From Bacteroidia bacterium (GTDB lineage Bacteria; Bacteroidota; Bacteroidia; NS11-12g; UBA9320), in contig JADLGN010000005.1 of the NCBI GenBank assembly GCA_020849295.1, positions 124,001-188,000 of the forward strand: a stretch of DNA of 64,000 nt. Direction: 5' to 3'. This document shows, one piece after another, positions 20,476-30,621 of this stretch. How positions within the stretch are numbered: position 1 is the first letter of the stretch; each line of letters starts with the position of its first letter. The translations under genes and the position numbers were made by a program. A model generated the notes under the pieces. It was not told the DNA's origin and did not search any database. It was given only the letters and a program-made list of their open reading frames with translations.

Positions 20476-21795
20476 ATGACAACTCAATCAACACCAACAA
20501 CATTGAAATATAAAGTAAAAGATATAACTCTTGCTGAATGGGGCAGAAAAGAAATAAAACTTGCTGAGGCCGAAATGCCCGGACTTATGAGCATAAGAGA
20601 AGAATACCGCAAATCAAAACCATTGAAAGGTGCAAATATTGCAGGATGCCTTCACATGACAATTCAAACTGCTGTTTTAATTGAAACTCTTATAGAACTT
20701 GGAGCTGATGTTACATGGTCATCTTGTAATATTTTTTCTACCCAAGACCATGCTGCTGCTGCTGTTGCAGCAAATGGAGTTTCTGTTTTTGCTTGGAAGG
20801 GCATGAATAATGAAGAATTTGACTGGTGTATTGAACAAACACTGTTTGCTTTTAAAAACGGGAAACCTTTAAATATGATATTAGATGACGGAGGCGACCT
20901 TACAAATATGGTACTTGATAAATATCCCGAACTAGTATCCGATATAAAAGGACTAAGTGAGGAAACAACAACCGGAGTTCACAGACTGCATGAAAGAGTA
21001 AAAAAAGGCACATTGCCAATCCCTGCAATAAATATAAACGACTCTGTAACAAAATCAAAATTCGATAACAAATATGGATGTCGCGAATCTCTTGTTGATG
21101 CAATAAGACGTGGTACTGACCTTATGTTGGCAGGAAAAGTAGCTGTAGTTTGCGGTTATGGAGATGTTGGTAAAGGCAGTGCAGAAAGTTTAAGAAGTGC
21201 AGGAGTAAGAGTTTATGTTACAGAAATTGACCCTATTTGCGCTTTGCAAGCAGCAATGGACGGGTTTGATGTAAAGAAACTTGAATCTATTATTCACGAG
21301 TGCAATATAATAGTAACTGCTACCGGAAATGTGGACATTGTAAGATCAGAGCATTTTCTTAAAATGAAAGATAAAGCTATTGTTTGCAATATCGGTCATT
21401 TTGATAACGAAATAGATGTAGCATGGCTAAACAATAATTTTGAAAACACAAAATATACAGTAAAACCACAGGTAGATGTTTATAATTTGAACGGCAAAGA
21501 AATTATTTTACTTGCAGAAGGAAGACTTGTAAATCTTGGTGTAGCAATGGGGCATCCATCTTTTGTGATGTCAAATTCTTTTACCAATCAAGTTCTTGCA
21601 CAAATTGAATTATGGAACAATTCGTCAAATTACGAAAACAATGTTTATGTTTTGCCAAAACATCTTGATGAAAAAGTTGCACAATTACACTTATCTCATA
21701 TTGGTGTTGAACTTACAGTATTGAATGACAAACAAGCAGAATATATAGGAGTAAGTGTTAAAGGACCTTTTAAATCTGAACAATACAGATATTAA
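20476..21795 (+). CDS. ahcY: Adenosylhomocysteinase
   Basis: [61 protein letters not shown]-terminal FKSEQYRY. Start set to internal ATG (MTTQSTPTT) rather than the TTG at 20437. Confidence 0.97.
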   Translation: MTTQSTPTTLKYKVKDITLAEWGRKEIKLAEAEMPGLMSIREEYRKSKPLKGANIAGCLHMTIQTAVLIETLIELGADVTWSSCNIFSTQDHAAAAVAANGVSVFAWKGMNNEEFDWCIEQTLFAFKNGKPLNMILDDGGDLTNMVLDKYPELVSDIKGLSEETTTGVHRLHERVKKGTLPIPAININDSVTKSKFDNKYGCRESLVDAIRRGTDLMLAGKVAVVCGYGDVGKGSAESLRSAGVRVYVTEIDPICALQAAMDGFDVKKLESIIHECNIIVTATGNVDIVRSEHFLKMKDKAIVCNIGHFDNEIDVAWLNNNFENTKYTVKPQVDVYNLNGKEIILLAEGRLVNLGVAMGHPSFVMSNSFTNQVLAQIELWNNSSNYENNVYVLPKHLDEKVAQLHLSHIGVELTVLNDKQAEYIGVSVKGPFKSEQYRY

Positions 21796-21798
21796 AAT

Positions 21799-22548
21799 TT
21801 ATTGCTTTTTTTCAAATATTTTAAAACTGAAAATACCTGTTTTATGAAGAAAATATTTGAATGAAACCCAAACGACACCTAATCCGTAAATAAAACTTCT
21901 TTTAAAATTAATAGAAGATGCTTCGTCAAAATATTTTGTTGGACAGGTTATTTCACCAATTTCAAAGCCTGCCATAAATATTTGAGCTGTCATTTGATTA
22001 TCAAAAATAAAATCATCAGAGTTTGCTTCTATATTAATTTTAGTGAATATTTCTTTTGAAAAAGCCCTATACCCTGTATGATATTCTGATAATTTTTGGT
22101 TTATTAAAATATTTTGAAATAATGTAAGACATCGGTTTGCTATATATTTATAAATAGGCATTCCTCCTTTTATTGCTCCTTTTCCTAAAATTCTTGATGC
22201 ATATACTGCCGGATAAAGTTCTTCGGCTATTATTTGTGAAATTGGCTTTATAAGTTTGGGGGTATATTGATAATCGGGGTGAAGCATAATTATTATATCG
22301 GCATTTAATTCAAGTGCTTTTTTATAACAAGTTTTTTGATTTCCACCATAGCCTCGATTTTTTGTATGTTTAATAATATGTTTTATTCCTAATTTTTGTG
22401 CAATTTCTACAGTATTGTCGCTACTTGCATCGTCAACAAGTACAACTTCATCTACCACATCAAACGGAATTTCTCTATACGTTTGCTTTAAAGTTAATTC
22501 AGCATTGTACGCCGGAAGTACTACTACCACCTTTTTGCCTGAAATCAT
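21799..22548 (-). CDS. Glycosyltransferase family 2
   Basis: VVVLPAYNAELTLKQTYREIP...EVVLVDDASSDNTVEIA...MLHPDYQY. Confidence 0.92.
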   Translation of the reverse strand: MISGKKVVVVLPAYNAELTLKQTYREIPFDVVDEVVLVDDASSDNTVEIAQKLGIKHIIKHTKNRGYGGNQKTCYKKALELNADIIIMLHPDYQYTPKLIKPISQIIAEELYPAVYASRILGKGAIKGGMPIYKYIANRCLTLFQNILINQKLSEYHTGYRAFSKEIFTKINIEANSDDFIFDNQMTAQIFMAGFEIGEITCPTKYFDEASSINFKRSFIYGLGVVWVSFKYFLHKTGIFSFKIFEKKQ

Positions 22549-22566
22549 TATGCAAAATTAATTGTT

Positions 22567-24021
22567 TTAAAAACTTTTTTTAATAATTAAAAGTCCTGTA
22601 AAAGTAAGTAATCCATTCAATGCAAGGTTTAAAAAACCAAGTTGAAAACCGTTTGTATAAATTAAAAAATATGAATCAATATAATAAGTCAAGATTGGAG
22701 CTGCAACACATACTGCGATAACAAGTTTATCAAAAATTTTGAATTTTGTAAAAATCCCAAAAGCAAACATACCTAAAAGAGGCCCGTATGTATATCCGGC
22801 AAGCTTCAAAATTGTATTAATTATTGCACCACCATTTATTTTACTAATAACAAGCATACTAATTAAAATTAAAAAAGCAAAAACAACATGTATAAAATGT
22901 CTTTGCATGCGTTGAGAGTTAGATTCGGTTTTGTCTGGATTAAATTTTAAAAAATCAATACAAAAACTTGTAGTTAGAGTAGTAAGCACTGAGTCAGCAC
23001 TTGAAAAAGTAGCAGCAGTTAGTCCTACTATAAAAATTAAACCTGCCCATTTACCAAGATGTTCAAAAGCCATAAATGGAAAAACTCCGTCAGTAAATAC
23101 CTTTCCATCTTTTAAGGGAAGCGAAATAGATTGCTGTTGGGCATAAACATATAATAAAACACCAAGGCTTAAAAAGAAAAAATTTATAAAAATCAAAGTA
23201 CTGTTGTATGATAAAATATTTTTTCGGGCTTCGCCAATATTTTTACAACTAAGATTTTTTTGCATCATATTTTGGTCCATGCCTGTCATGGTTACAGCTA
23301 CAAGTATTCCGCCTATTATCATTTTAAAAAAATTGTTTGATGGTGCCCAATCCCATACAAATAATCTATTAAAACCGTTTTGCGTTGCAATACTCCAGGC
23401 TGTATCCCAATTTATATAAAAATAAAGATTGAATAGTGTAATAAACAATGCAGAAAGTAAGAAAAATGATTGAAGTGCATCTGTCCAAACAAGCGATTTT
23501 ATTCCTCCTCTGTATGTATAAATTAAAATTAATCCAATAATAATACATACAGATACAGTAAATGGAATTCCAAAAGGTTCAAACAAAAAAGTTTGCAATA
23601 CGCCTGCGGCAAGGTATAATCTTGCTGCAGCCCCAAGTGTACGGCTCAAGAGAAAATAAAATGAACCGGTTTTTTGGGACACTTCTCCAAATCTCTGTCC
23701 GAGGTATGAATAAATTGAAGTTAGATTTAGCCTATAATACAATGGCAACAACACATAAGCAGTAATAAAATTACCAATTACATATCCAAAAACTACCTGC
23801 ATGTAGCTAAATTTGTCATTAAGCACATTTCCCGGTACCGAAATAAAAGTAACTCCACTAAGACTATCGCTAATCATACCTAAAGCTACAAGCCACCAAA
23901 TAGAGTTTTTATTTCCAATATAATATGAATTTTGGTCGGCATTGCGTGAAGTGTACCAAGATATTCCAACAAGCATTAAAAAATAAAGACAAATTACCAG
24001 AAGTATTATTATGGGCGACAT
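22567..24021 (-). CDS. Sodium:solute symporter
   Basis: Multi-TM; SSS motifs (WWLVALGMISDSLSGVTFISVPG, GTDQN-like MTGMDQNMMQ, GLTAATFSSADSVLTTLTTSF). Confidence 0.9.
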   Translation of the reverse strand: MSPIIILLVICLYFLMLVGISWYTSRNADQNSYYIGNKNSIWWLVALGMISDSLSGVTFISVPGNVLNDKFSYMQVVFGYVIGNFITAYVLLPLYYRLNLTSIYSYLGQRFGEVSQKTGSFYFLLSRTLGAAARLYLAAGVLQTFLFEPFGIPFTVSVCIIIGLILIYTYRGGIKSLVWTDALQSFFLLSALFITLFNLYFYINWDTAWSIATQNGFNRLFVWDWAPSNNFFKMIIGGILVAVTMTGMDQNMMQKNLSCKNIGEARKNILSYNSTLIFINFFFLSLGVLLYVYAQQQSISLPLKDGKVFTDGVFPFMAFEHLGKWAGLIFIVGLTAATFSSADSVLTTLTTSFCIDFLKFNPDKTESNSQRMQRHFIHVVFAFLILISMLVISKINGGAIINTILKLAGYTYGPLLGMFAFGIFTKFKIFDKLVIAVCVAAPILTYYIDSYFLIYTNGFQLGFLNLALNGLLTFTGLLIIKKSF

Positions 24022-24105
24022 GCTGCGAATTTAGAATTTTTGATATTGATTGAACAATTTTAGTTTTTAACTATTTTTGAAACAATAAAATTTAAATAAC
24101 AGAGA

Positions 24106-25086
24106 ATGTCAAAAAAACGTGTTTTAATTACAGGTGCAGCAGGATTTTTAGGGTCTCACTTATGCGACCGATTTATTAAAGAAAACTTTTTTGTAATTGG
24201 AATGGACAATCTTATTACAGGCGACCTCCGAAATATTGAACATCTTTTTGGCAATGAAAATTTTGTTTTTTACCACCATGATGTTTCTAAGTTTGTACAT
24301 GTTCCCGGGCAACTTGATTATATTCTTCATTTTGCATCTCCTGCAAGTCCAATTGATTATCTAAAAATTCCAATTCAAACATTAAAAGTAGGTTCGTTAG
24401 GCACTCACAATCTTTTGGGCTTGGCAAAATCAAAAAATGCAATAATACTTGTAGCAAGTACAAGTGAAGTGTATGGCGACCCTCTTGTACATCCTCAAAC
24501 AGAAGAATACTGGGGAAATGTAAATCCTGTAGGACCGCGTGGTGTTTACGATGAAGCCAAGAGGTTTCAGGAAGCTATTACTATGGCTTATCACACTTTT
24601 CATAAGGTAGAAACCAGAATTGTAAGAATTTTCAATACTTATGGCCCACGAATGAGATTGAACGATGGACGAGTTTTGCCCGCATTTATCGGACAGGCTT
24701 TGAGAGGTGAAGACTTAACTGCTTTTGGCGATGGGTCGCAAACTCGTTCATTTTGCTATGTTGACGATTTGATTGATGGAATATTCAGGCTATTGATGAG
24801 TGATTATGTTTATCCTGTAAACATTGGAAACCCTAATGAAATAACCATAAACGAGTTTGCTCAAGAAATATTAAAACTTACAGGTTCCAATAAAAAAATA
24901 ATTTATAAACCTCTTCCAACTGATGACCCAAAACAAAGACAACCCGACATTAGTCTTGCAAAAAAAATTCTTGGTTGGCAACCAAAAATAAGCAGAGAAG
25001 AAGGTCTAAAACTAACTTATGATTATTTTAAAAAACTACCAAAAGAAAGGTGGACAGAAGAACCACACGGTAGAAAATTTAATTAG
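24106..25086 (+). CDS. UDP-glucuronate decarboxylase-type NAD-dependent epimerase (extended SDR)
   Basis: [80 protein letters not shown]. Confidence 0.93.
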   Translation: MSKKRVLITGAAGFLGSHLCDRFIKENFFVIGMDNLITGDLRNIEHLFGNENFVFYHHDVSKFVHVPGQLDYILHFASPASPIDYLKIPIQTLKVGSLGTHNLLGLAKSKNAIILVASTSEVYGDPLVHPQTEEYWGNVNPVGPRGVYDEAKRFQEAITMAYHTFHKVETRIVRIFNTYGPRMRLNDGRVLPAFIGQALRGEDLTAFGDGSQTRSFCYVDDLIDGIFRLLMSDYVYPVNIGNPNEITINEFAQEILKLTGSNKKIIYKPLPTDDPKQRQPDISLAKKILGWQPKISREEGLKLTYDYFKKLPKERWTEEPHGRKFN

Positions 25087-25098
25087 AAATATAAAGTA

Positions 25099-25536
25099 AT
25101 GAATGATGAATTTTTTATGAAGCAAGCTTATAAACAAGCTTTATGTGCTTATGAAAAAAATGAAGTTCCAATTGGTGCTGTAGTAGTAGCAAATAACAAA
25201 ATTATATCTTATGGATATAATCAAACCGAATTGTTAAACGACAATACAGCCCATGCTGAAATTTTAGCTCTTACTTCTGCTTTTGCTGCAATGGGAAGTA
25301 AAATTTTAGATGAATGTACAATGTACGTAACTATTGAACCTTGTGTAATGTGTGCCGGTGCATTAAAATGGGCAAGAATAGGTAAATTAGTTTATGGAGC
25401 AACTGAGCCTAAAAGTGGTTTTACACTATACAAACCATCTATTTTGCACACTAATACAGAGGTTTTGGAAGGTGTTTTAAAAGATGAATGTGGACAGTTG
25501 ATGAAGAATTTTTTTTTAAATAAAAGAGGTTTTTAA
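25099..25536 (+). CDS. tadA: tRNA-specific adenosine deaminase / nucleoside deaminase
   Basis: NTAHAEILAL and PCVMCAGALKWARIGKLVYGA zinc deaminase motifs. Confidence 0.9.
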   Translation: MNDEFFMKQAYKQALCAYEKNEVPIGAVVVANNKIISYGYNQTELLNDNTAHAEILALTSAFAAMGSKILDECTMYVTIEPCVMCAGALKWARIGKLVYGATEPKSGFTLYKPSILHTNTEVLEGVLKDECGQLMKNFFLNKRGF

Positions 25537-25605
25537 CTTTCCAAAAGTTATAAAACTTTTGGAAAGTTTGGTAAGTTTATTTTTTTTTAAACTTTTGGAA
25601 AGTTT
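25535..25605. repeat. Triple inverted-repeat element (15-nt unit AACTTTCCAAAAGTT)
   Basis: AACTTTCCAAAAGTT (25535-25549) followed by its exact reverse complement AACTTTTGGAAAGTT at 25554-25568 and again at 25590-25604. Sits between convergent tadA and the MT-GT2 gene. Confidence 0.85.
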
Positions 25606-25611
25606 CGTCCT

Positions 25612-27024
25612 CTAATAGAACTTTATTTTTCGCAAAGCAAAAATTACCATTTTTAATAATATAAATCCGTGCTTGAACCTTGAAATATTAGTATCACCAT
25701 AAGTTCTTTCACGATATCTTATAGGAATTTCAATTATCTTTAAATTTAGCTTATAAGCTCCGAAAATCAAATCAAAATCACCAAATGGGTCAAACTCGCC
25801 AAAGTATTTTCTGTTTTGTATCAGCTTTTGATAATCATCTCTGAATATAACTTTAGTTCCACACAATGTGTCTTTAAATGGTTGTTCTAACAACCATGTA
25901 AAAGCCCAACTGAAAAACTTGTTTCCTATAATATTGAAAAAACGCATTGCATTTTTTTCCATAACATATACAAGTCGGCTACCATTAATAAAATCTCCCC
26001 TTCCGGCAGCTATTGCATTATAAAATTTTGGCAAATCTTCAGGAGGCATTGTAAGGTCAGCATCCAATATCATCAATATATCTCCCGTAGCCATACCAAA
26101 ACCCATGCGAACTGCATCACCTTTACCTTTGCCTGTTTGTTTTCCAATTTTTATATCGTGTGTATTTTTATACTTTTCTGCAACATTTTGTATCGTTTGC
26201 CAAGTATCGTCAGTAGAATTGCCTTCTATAAAAATAATTTCGGTATGTTTGCCCAGTTTTGGTGTTCGTAATATTGCATTTTCTATATTTCCACTTTCAT
26301 TTCTTGCAGGGACAACTACAGTTACCGAGTATTTCTGTGAATAATCAGTTTCATTTACTGCAGAAAGTGGTGTAGCAAACGAAAAATGATTTATACATAA
26401 ATGGCGGAATAATGGCATTTTTGCCAAAAAATTATTGCATATTTCTGAAATTATCGGAATATATACCGGCAATATCATTCTTAGGGAATTGCGATAAACA
26501 TCAAAACCTGCAAGATAAAATAAGTTGTTAAGGTCTTGTAATGTTAACCAGTTTTGCTGTGGTGTTTTTGTTTTTAATCCAATATTTTCTCCTAAATTTA
26601 GCAAAGGTTCCCAAAGCTTGCTATAATAGCTTACTATTATTTTTGTTCGTGAATGGCAAACTTTACGTATGTTTTCAAAAACCTTCTGTACATCAGGCAA
26701 AAAACCTACAACATTTGAAATAATAATAACATCAAACTTTTTATCAAAGCTTACCGATACCGCATCCATTACCTCAAACTGAATTCCAGGATTATTTTTT
26801 CGAGCTATTTCAATCATAGCCGGCGAAAAATCAATCCCTGTTTTGTTGGAACTTTTAAGCCCGGCAAGTAATTCACCGGTTCCGCAGCCTATCTCTAAAA
26901 CTGAACAATTTTCATTTATAAAATAATCACAATATCGGGTTATATCATTCCAGTAATAACTATGTTTTTTTCGGTTTCTAACCCTTTTGGGTGCTATATT
27001 TTCAAAGTAATTTAAGAGAGACAA
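25612..27024 (-). CDS. Fusion of class I SAM methyltransferase (N-term) and GT2 glycosyltransferase (C-term)
   Basis: N-term VLEIGCGTGELLAGLKSSNKTGIDFSPAMIEIA. C-term VTVVVPARNESGNIENAILRTP...GKGDAVRMGF...MILDADLTMPPEDLPKFY (Dpm1-like GT2). Confidence 0.92.
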   Translation of the reverse strand: MSLLNYFENIAPKRVRNRKKHSYYWNDITRYCDYFINENCSVLEIGCGTGELLAGLKSSNKTGIDFSPAMIEIARKNNPGIQFEVMDAVSVSFDKKFDVIIISNVVGFLPDVQKVFENIRKVCHSRTKIIVSYYSKLWEPLLNLGENIGLKTKTPQQNWLTLQDLNNLFYLAGFDVYRNSLRMILPVYIPIISEICNNFLAKMPLFRHLCINHFSFATPLSAVNETDYSQKYSVTVVVPARNESGNIENAILRTPKLGKHTEIIFIEGNSTDDTWQTIQNVAEKYKNTHDIKIGKQTGKGKGDAVRMGFGMATGDILMILDADLTMPPEDLPKFYNAIAAGRGDFINGSRLVYVMEKNAMRFFNIIGNKFFSWAFTWLLEQPFKDTLCGTKVIFRDDYQKLIQNRKYFGEFDPFGDFDLIFGAYKLNLKIIEIPIRYRERTYGDTNISRFKHGFILLKMVIFALRKIKFY

Positions 27025-27055
27025 AATGTTTTATTTAATAATGTTCAATCTAAAT

Positions 27056-27784
27056 TTATTTTTTAAACCCAATGATAATAACAGAGCCTGCAATTTCTTT
27101 AAGAATCGGGATTTTCTCAATAACCTTTGAAAACTCGTTTGTAAAATTTACTAAAAAAGATGGTACTATAGGATGTAAAAAATCATAAGGAAAAATTGAA
27201 ATATTATTGTAACCAATCTTAGCAAGCATTTTTTTGAATTTCCATCTATTTATTGCTGTTTCGTCTGGTGAATCGCCCAACCATTTTTTAATAAAGGGTA
27301 CATTCTTTTGAATTGCAATTTGAGGATTTATCATATTTGGTTCTGCAAATGCAATTCTGCCTTCAGGCTTCAATACTCTATATATTTCTTTGCAAGTTTT
27401 TTCCATATCCAAATGATGTAAAACAGAACTACCAAATACAACATCAAATGTATTATCCGGATATTCAAGTTTCATAGCATCACCTAAAATAAACTCTGGA
27501 GTTGGATATTTTAATTTTGCAATTTCGAGTAGTTCGGGAGATATATCTATTGCTGTTATATCAGTTGCACCTGTTAATTCTAAAACTTTACCGGTAAACA
27601 AACCTGTTCCGCAACCAATCTCAAGAATTTTATCAGTTGATTTAATTTCTCCATATTTAACTAATAATTCTGCTCTTCGTTGAGCTCTTTTTTTCCCTGC
27701 CGGGCTATCCCAATTCCATATTGCTTCTGCCCCACCCTTTGCAAGGTATTTTCCATGTTCTATTTCGTTTTCTATTCTTGACAT
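27056..27784 (-). CDS. Class I SAM-dependent methyltransferase
   Basis: ILEIGCGTGLFTGKVLELTGATDITAIDISPELLEIA...VLHHLDMEKTCKEIYRVLKPEGRIAFAEPN. Confidence 0.93.
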   Translation of the reverse strand: MSRIENEIEHGKYLAKGGAEAIWNWDSPAGKKRAQRRAELLVKYGEIKSTDKILEIGCGTGLFTGKVLELTGATDITAIDISPELLEIAKLKYPTPEFILGDAMKLEYPDNTFDVVFGSSVLHHLDMEKTCKEIYRVLKPEGRIAFAEPNMINPQIAIQKNVPFIKKWLGDSPDETAINRWKFKKMLAKIGYNNISIFPYDFLHPIVPSFLVNFTNEFSKVIEKIPILKEIAGSVIIIGFKK

Positions 27785-27787
27785 TTA

Positions 27788-29509
27788 TTAATAATTAATT
27801 TTATAAAGCAAAGCTTCTTCATCATCTCCCATAATTTTTACTAACTCAAACATCTGAGGATTTTTCTGTGCCAATGGCGCAAAATAATTATGTAATGTAT
27901 TTATAATGCTTTTTTGTTGCTGGTCTTGATATGCTAAATATATAGAAGGCATTCCTGCTTGAGGCACACTTTTTACATCTCCGCTTTGCTTTGGATTCAA
28001 TCTAAGATTTGCAAATAATACATGCGTTACTTTATTTTTCTTTAATGTGTTGTAAATTGTATCTGCATTTTCTGAAATTACTCTATAAATAGGAAAATAA
28101 CTTAAATTACTTGCATAAACAAAACTCATTGGGGCTTTTCTACATGCAATTTTTGAGTCTTTTGGCAAACTATCTCCACACCATTTACTAAGTTTAAGAT
28201 AATTAACCCAGTCTTCGGTATATCCTGCAAACAAATCTCCTTTTAGATTTTTGGGTAAGTATTTGAGATTAGTTTTTGTTATGTTAAATGTTTTGTTTAA
28301 ACCAACTCCTGCAATAATTACAAAAACCGCAATAAATAATGCTCCTATGTTTTTAAACCAATTTTTGAATAAATAAAATAAAATAAGTAAAATAAAAGGA
28401 ATATGAATCATTACAAATCTACCCTGCCCCCACGAAGTTTGTAATGCAAAAAAAGTTGCTCCTAAAATAGCTCCTGAATATAACAAAGATGCTAAAAAAT
28501 ATTTTTCTTTTCTTTTAATAATCACTACTAAGCCAATCAAAATAAGTGCAACAACTATAAGTGCAAGCATTGGATTAAATTCGCCATCGTCTTTTTTAAA
28601 ACCAAGAATTTCCCAAAATCTTCCTGCCAAATAAATAATAATATTACCTTCGAATCTATCAAAAAACCCACTAAATGTTTCGTATCCGGCACTTGCGTTG
28701 TAGGCTTCTTTCCTTAATATTATTTCCATTTGATCGCTCAAAACAGCTTTGTCTCCCCAAATAGAAGTTTTTATATATTCATAAGCTGCTCTGAAAATGC
28801 CAAATGAAACAATAGATAACAAAGCAGCTTTCCATTGAAATCTAATAACAAAATATACAGCTACAGCTATAAATGCAACAACAGCAATATTTCTTGAAAT
28901 AGATAATACAAATAAAATAAACCCTAAATATACCCAATTTTTCCAAGTTGACTTTAAAGTCCAGTCATTTGTTTCTACTTTGTCAATCAAATTAAAAAAA
29001 ATAAGCAAAAAAACTGAAGCAATAAACATAAAAAAGCACTCGGTATAAGTAAGGCTGGCATAAGAAAGAATAAACCAATTGCTTGCTGTAATAAATAGAG
29101 TACTGAATAGAATTGTATAACTTATTCTATTCTTAAATGCTTTATAAAAAAACCAGAGAGAGCCTATAAAAAATAAAACTGAAAAAGATTTTAATAGTAT
29201 CAAATTTAAACCCCAAATTTTGATGGGAATAATTAAAAACATTACATAAAGTGGTGCATTTGCATTGTAAAAATAGCCAGTAAAATTTTTACTCCATGTA
29301 TGTGCAGATTCAATGTATAAAGCATCATCATGCCCTATAGATATTTTTACATCAAACATTAGCAAACTAAATATTAATGCTAAAAACAAAATACCTAATG
29401 ATACAAACAGATTATTTTTTGATAAAAATTTTTCTAATTTATAAAGAATATCTGTTCCTTCATTATTGTTTTTATTTATAGTTTGCTTTTTATTTTTTTC
29501 TTTCGCCAT
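27788..29509 (-). CDS. Multi-TM GT39/ArnT-like glycosyltransferase
   Basis: Multiple TM helices; N-terminal GHDDALYIESAHTW (D-containing luminal loop), GT-C type layout. Confidence 0.75.
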   Translation of the reverse strand: MAKEKNKKQTINKNNNEGTDILYKLEKFLSKNNLFVSLGILFLALIFSLLMFDVKISIGHDDALYIESAHTWSKNFTGYFYNANAPLYVMFLIIPIKIWGLNLILLKSFSVLFFIGSLWFFYKAFKNRISYTILFSTLFITASNWFILSYASLTYTECFFMFIASVFLLIFFNLIDKVETNDWTLKSTWKNWVYLGFILFVLSISRNIAVVAFIAVAVYFVIRFQWKAALLSIVSFGIFRAAYEYIKTSIWGDKAVLSDQMEIILRKEAYNASAGYETFSGFFDRFEGNIIIYLAGRFWEILGFKKDDGEFNPMLALIVVALILIGLVVIIKRKEKYFLASLLYSGAILGATFFALQTSWGQGRFVMIHIPFILLILFYLFKNWFKNIGALFIAVFVIIAGVGLNKTFNITKTNLKYLPKNLKGDLFAGYTEDWVNYLKLSKWCGDSLPKDSKIACRKAPMSFVYASNLSYFPIYRVISENADTIYNTLKKNKVTHVLFANLRLNPKQSGDVKSVPQAGMPSIYLAYQDQQQKSIINTLHNYFAPLAQKNPQMFELVKIMGDDEEALLYKINY

Positions 29510-29523
29510 TTTTTTTCAAAAAT

Positions 29524-29554
29524 AATCCCCTTGTAAATTCTATACAAGGGGATT
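29524..29554 (-). terminator. Hairpin terminator downstream of the LamG/T9SS gene
   Basis: AATCCCCTTGTA-AATTCTA-TACAAGGGGATT, 12-bp perfect arms, between two minus-strand genes. Confidence 0.7.
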
Positions 29555-29583
29555 AAATATTTAATACTATTGAATCCTTTTTT

Positions 29584-30585
29584 CTACTTTACTATAGCAA
29601 GTTTAATTATTTTCAAAGTATTTTTAGTTTCGTCAATAAATTTGAGATAATATATCCCCTGTGAAAAATTATCTACTTTGAAATCAAAATTACCTGTACC
29701 GCTTAATGTTGTAATAGTTTTAATTTTTTCACCCAAATTGTTATACAAATCTGCACTCAAATTTAAACCTCCGTTTATTGAATATTCAATTGATACTTTA
29801 TCATTTGCTGGGTTTGGGAAAATAGATATTTTTGAATTTTCTATTATTTTATTCTTCACTTCAAGTTTTAATTCTTTGTTATATAAACTCTTTACTTGTG
29901 AACTCGATAAAGCGTCACAATAAATTCCAATATTGTCTAAATCGCCTATATACCCCGCTTGCAGACTTCCTGGATAATATGCAGCACCTATTTGTAAATA
30001 TTGGTCTGTTGTAAATTTTAAAACTTTTGCTGTTATTTTAGATGCAAAATTCAAAACCCCATCAATATACATTTTAATTGAATCACCATCGTAAGTACTT
30101 ACTATATGTGTCCACACGTTTGTTGTATAGCTTTTCTTTAAATAATTATAAAAATTATAATTACCACTTTTATCATGAGCAACAAACCCAAATTTGTTTG
30201 TTGATTCTACTGTAAAATTTGCATAATAATGCCAAAAAGTACTACCTGGACCAACAGCTATTATTCTGTTATTTGCCGTATTTCCATCTTCGGGTTTAGC
30301 CCAATATGCAATTGAAAATTTATCATTAGAAAAAGCAGGAGTTGCATAAGCCCACATGTATTGTGTACCATCAAAATGGTAAGCTTGATTATTATTATTA
30401 AATCTGTCTTTTGTAAGAGTTGCTCCACTCAATGTTAAATCAAAACCATTTCCACTACTGTCTTTAGTGTTACCGGTAAAATTATACTTTGCTACAAGAC
30501 ATTCGCTTGATCCATTTAAATTTTGCCCTATTGAAATATTCGATAAACTAAAGAAGAGTATTGAAATTGTTAATATTTTTTTCAT
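29584..30585 (-). CDS. LamG-like (concanavalin-type) domain protein with T9SS sorting domain
   Basis: CLVAKYNFTGNTKDSSGNGFDLTLSGATLTKDRFNNNNQAYHFDG...DSIKMYIDG; C-term ISIFPNPANDKVSIEYS...GIYYLKFIDETKNTLKIIKLAIVK. Confidence 0.92.
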   Translation of the reverse strand: MKKILTISILFFSLSNISIGQNLNGSSECLVAKYNFTGNTKDSSGNGFDLTLSGATLTKDRFNNNNQAYHFDGTQYMWAYATPAFSNDKFSIAYWAKPEDGNTANNRIIAVGPGSTFWHYYANFTVESTNKFGFVAHDKSGNYNFYNYLKKSYTTNVWTHIVSTYDGDSIKMYIDGVLNFASKITAKVLKFTTDQYLQIGAAYYPGSLQAGYIGDLDNIGIYCDALSSSQVKSLYNKELKLEVKNKIIENSKISIFPNPANDKVSIEYSINGGLNLSADLYNNLGEKIKTITTLSGTGNFDFKVDNFSQGIYYLKFIDETKNTLKIIKLAIVK

Positions 30586-30621
30586 TTTAATAATATTTTT
30601 TTCAAAAAAAAAAAAAAAAAA

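Noticed and set aside
25535-25605. Possible CRISPR repeats
   Set aside because: Only three short copies in mixed orientation with short AT-rich spacers and no cas genes; treated as inverted repeats instead.
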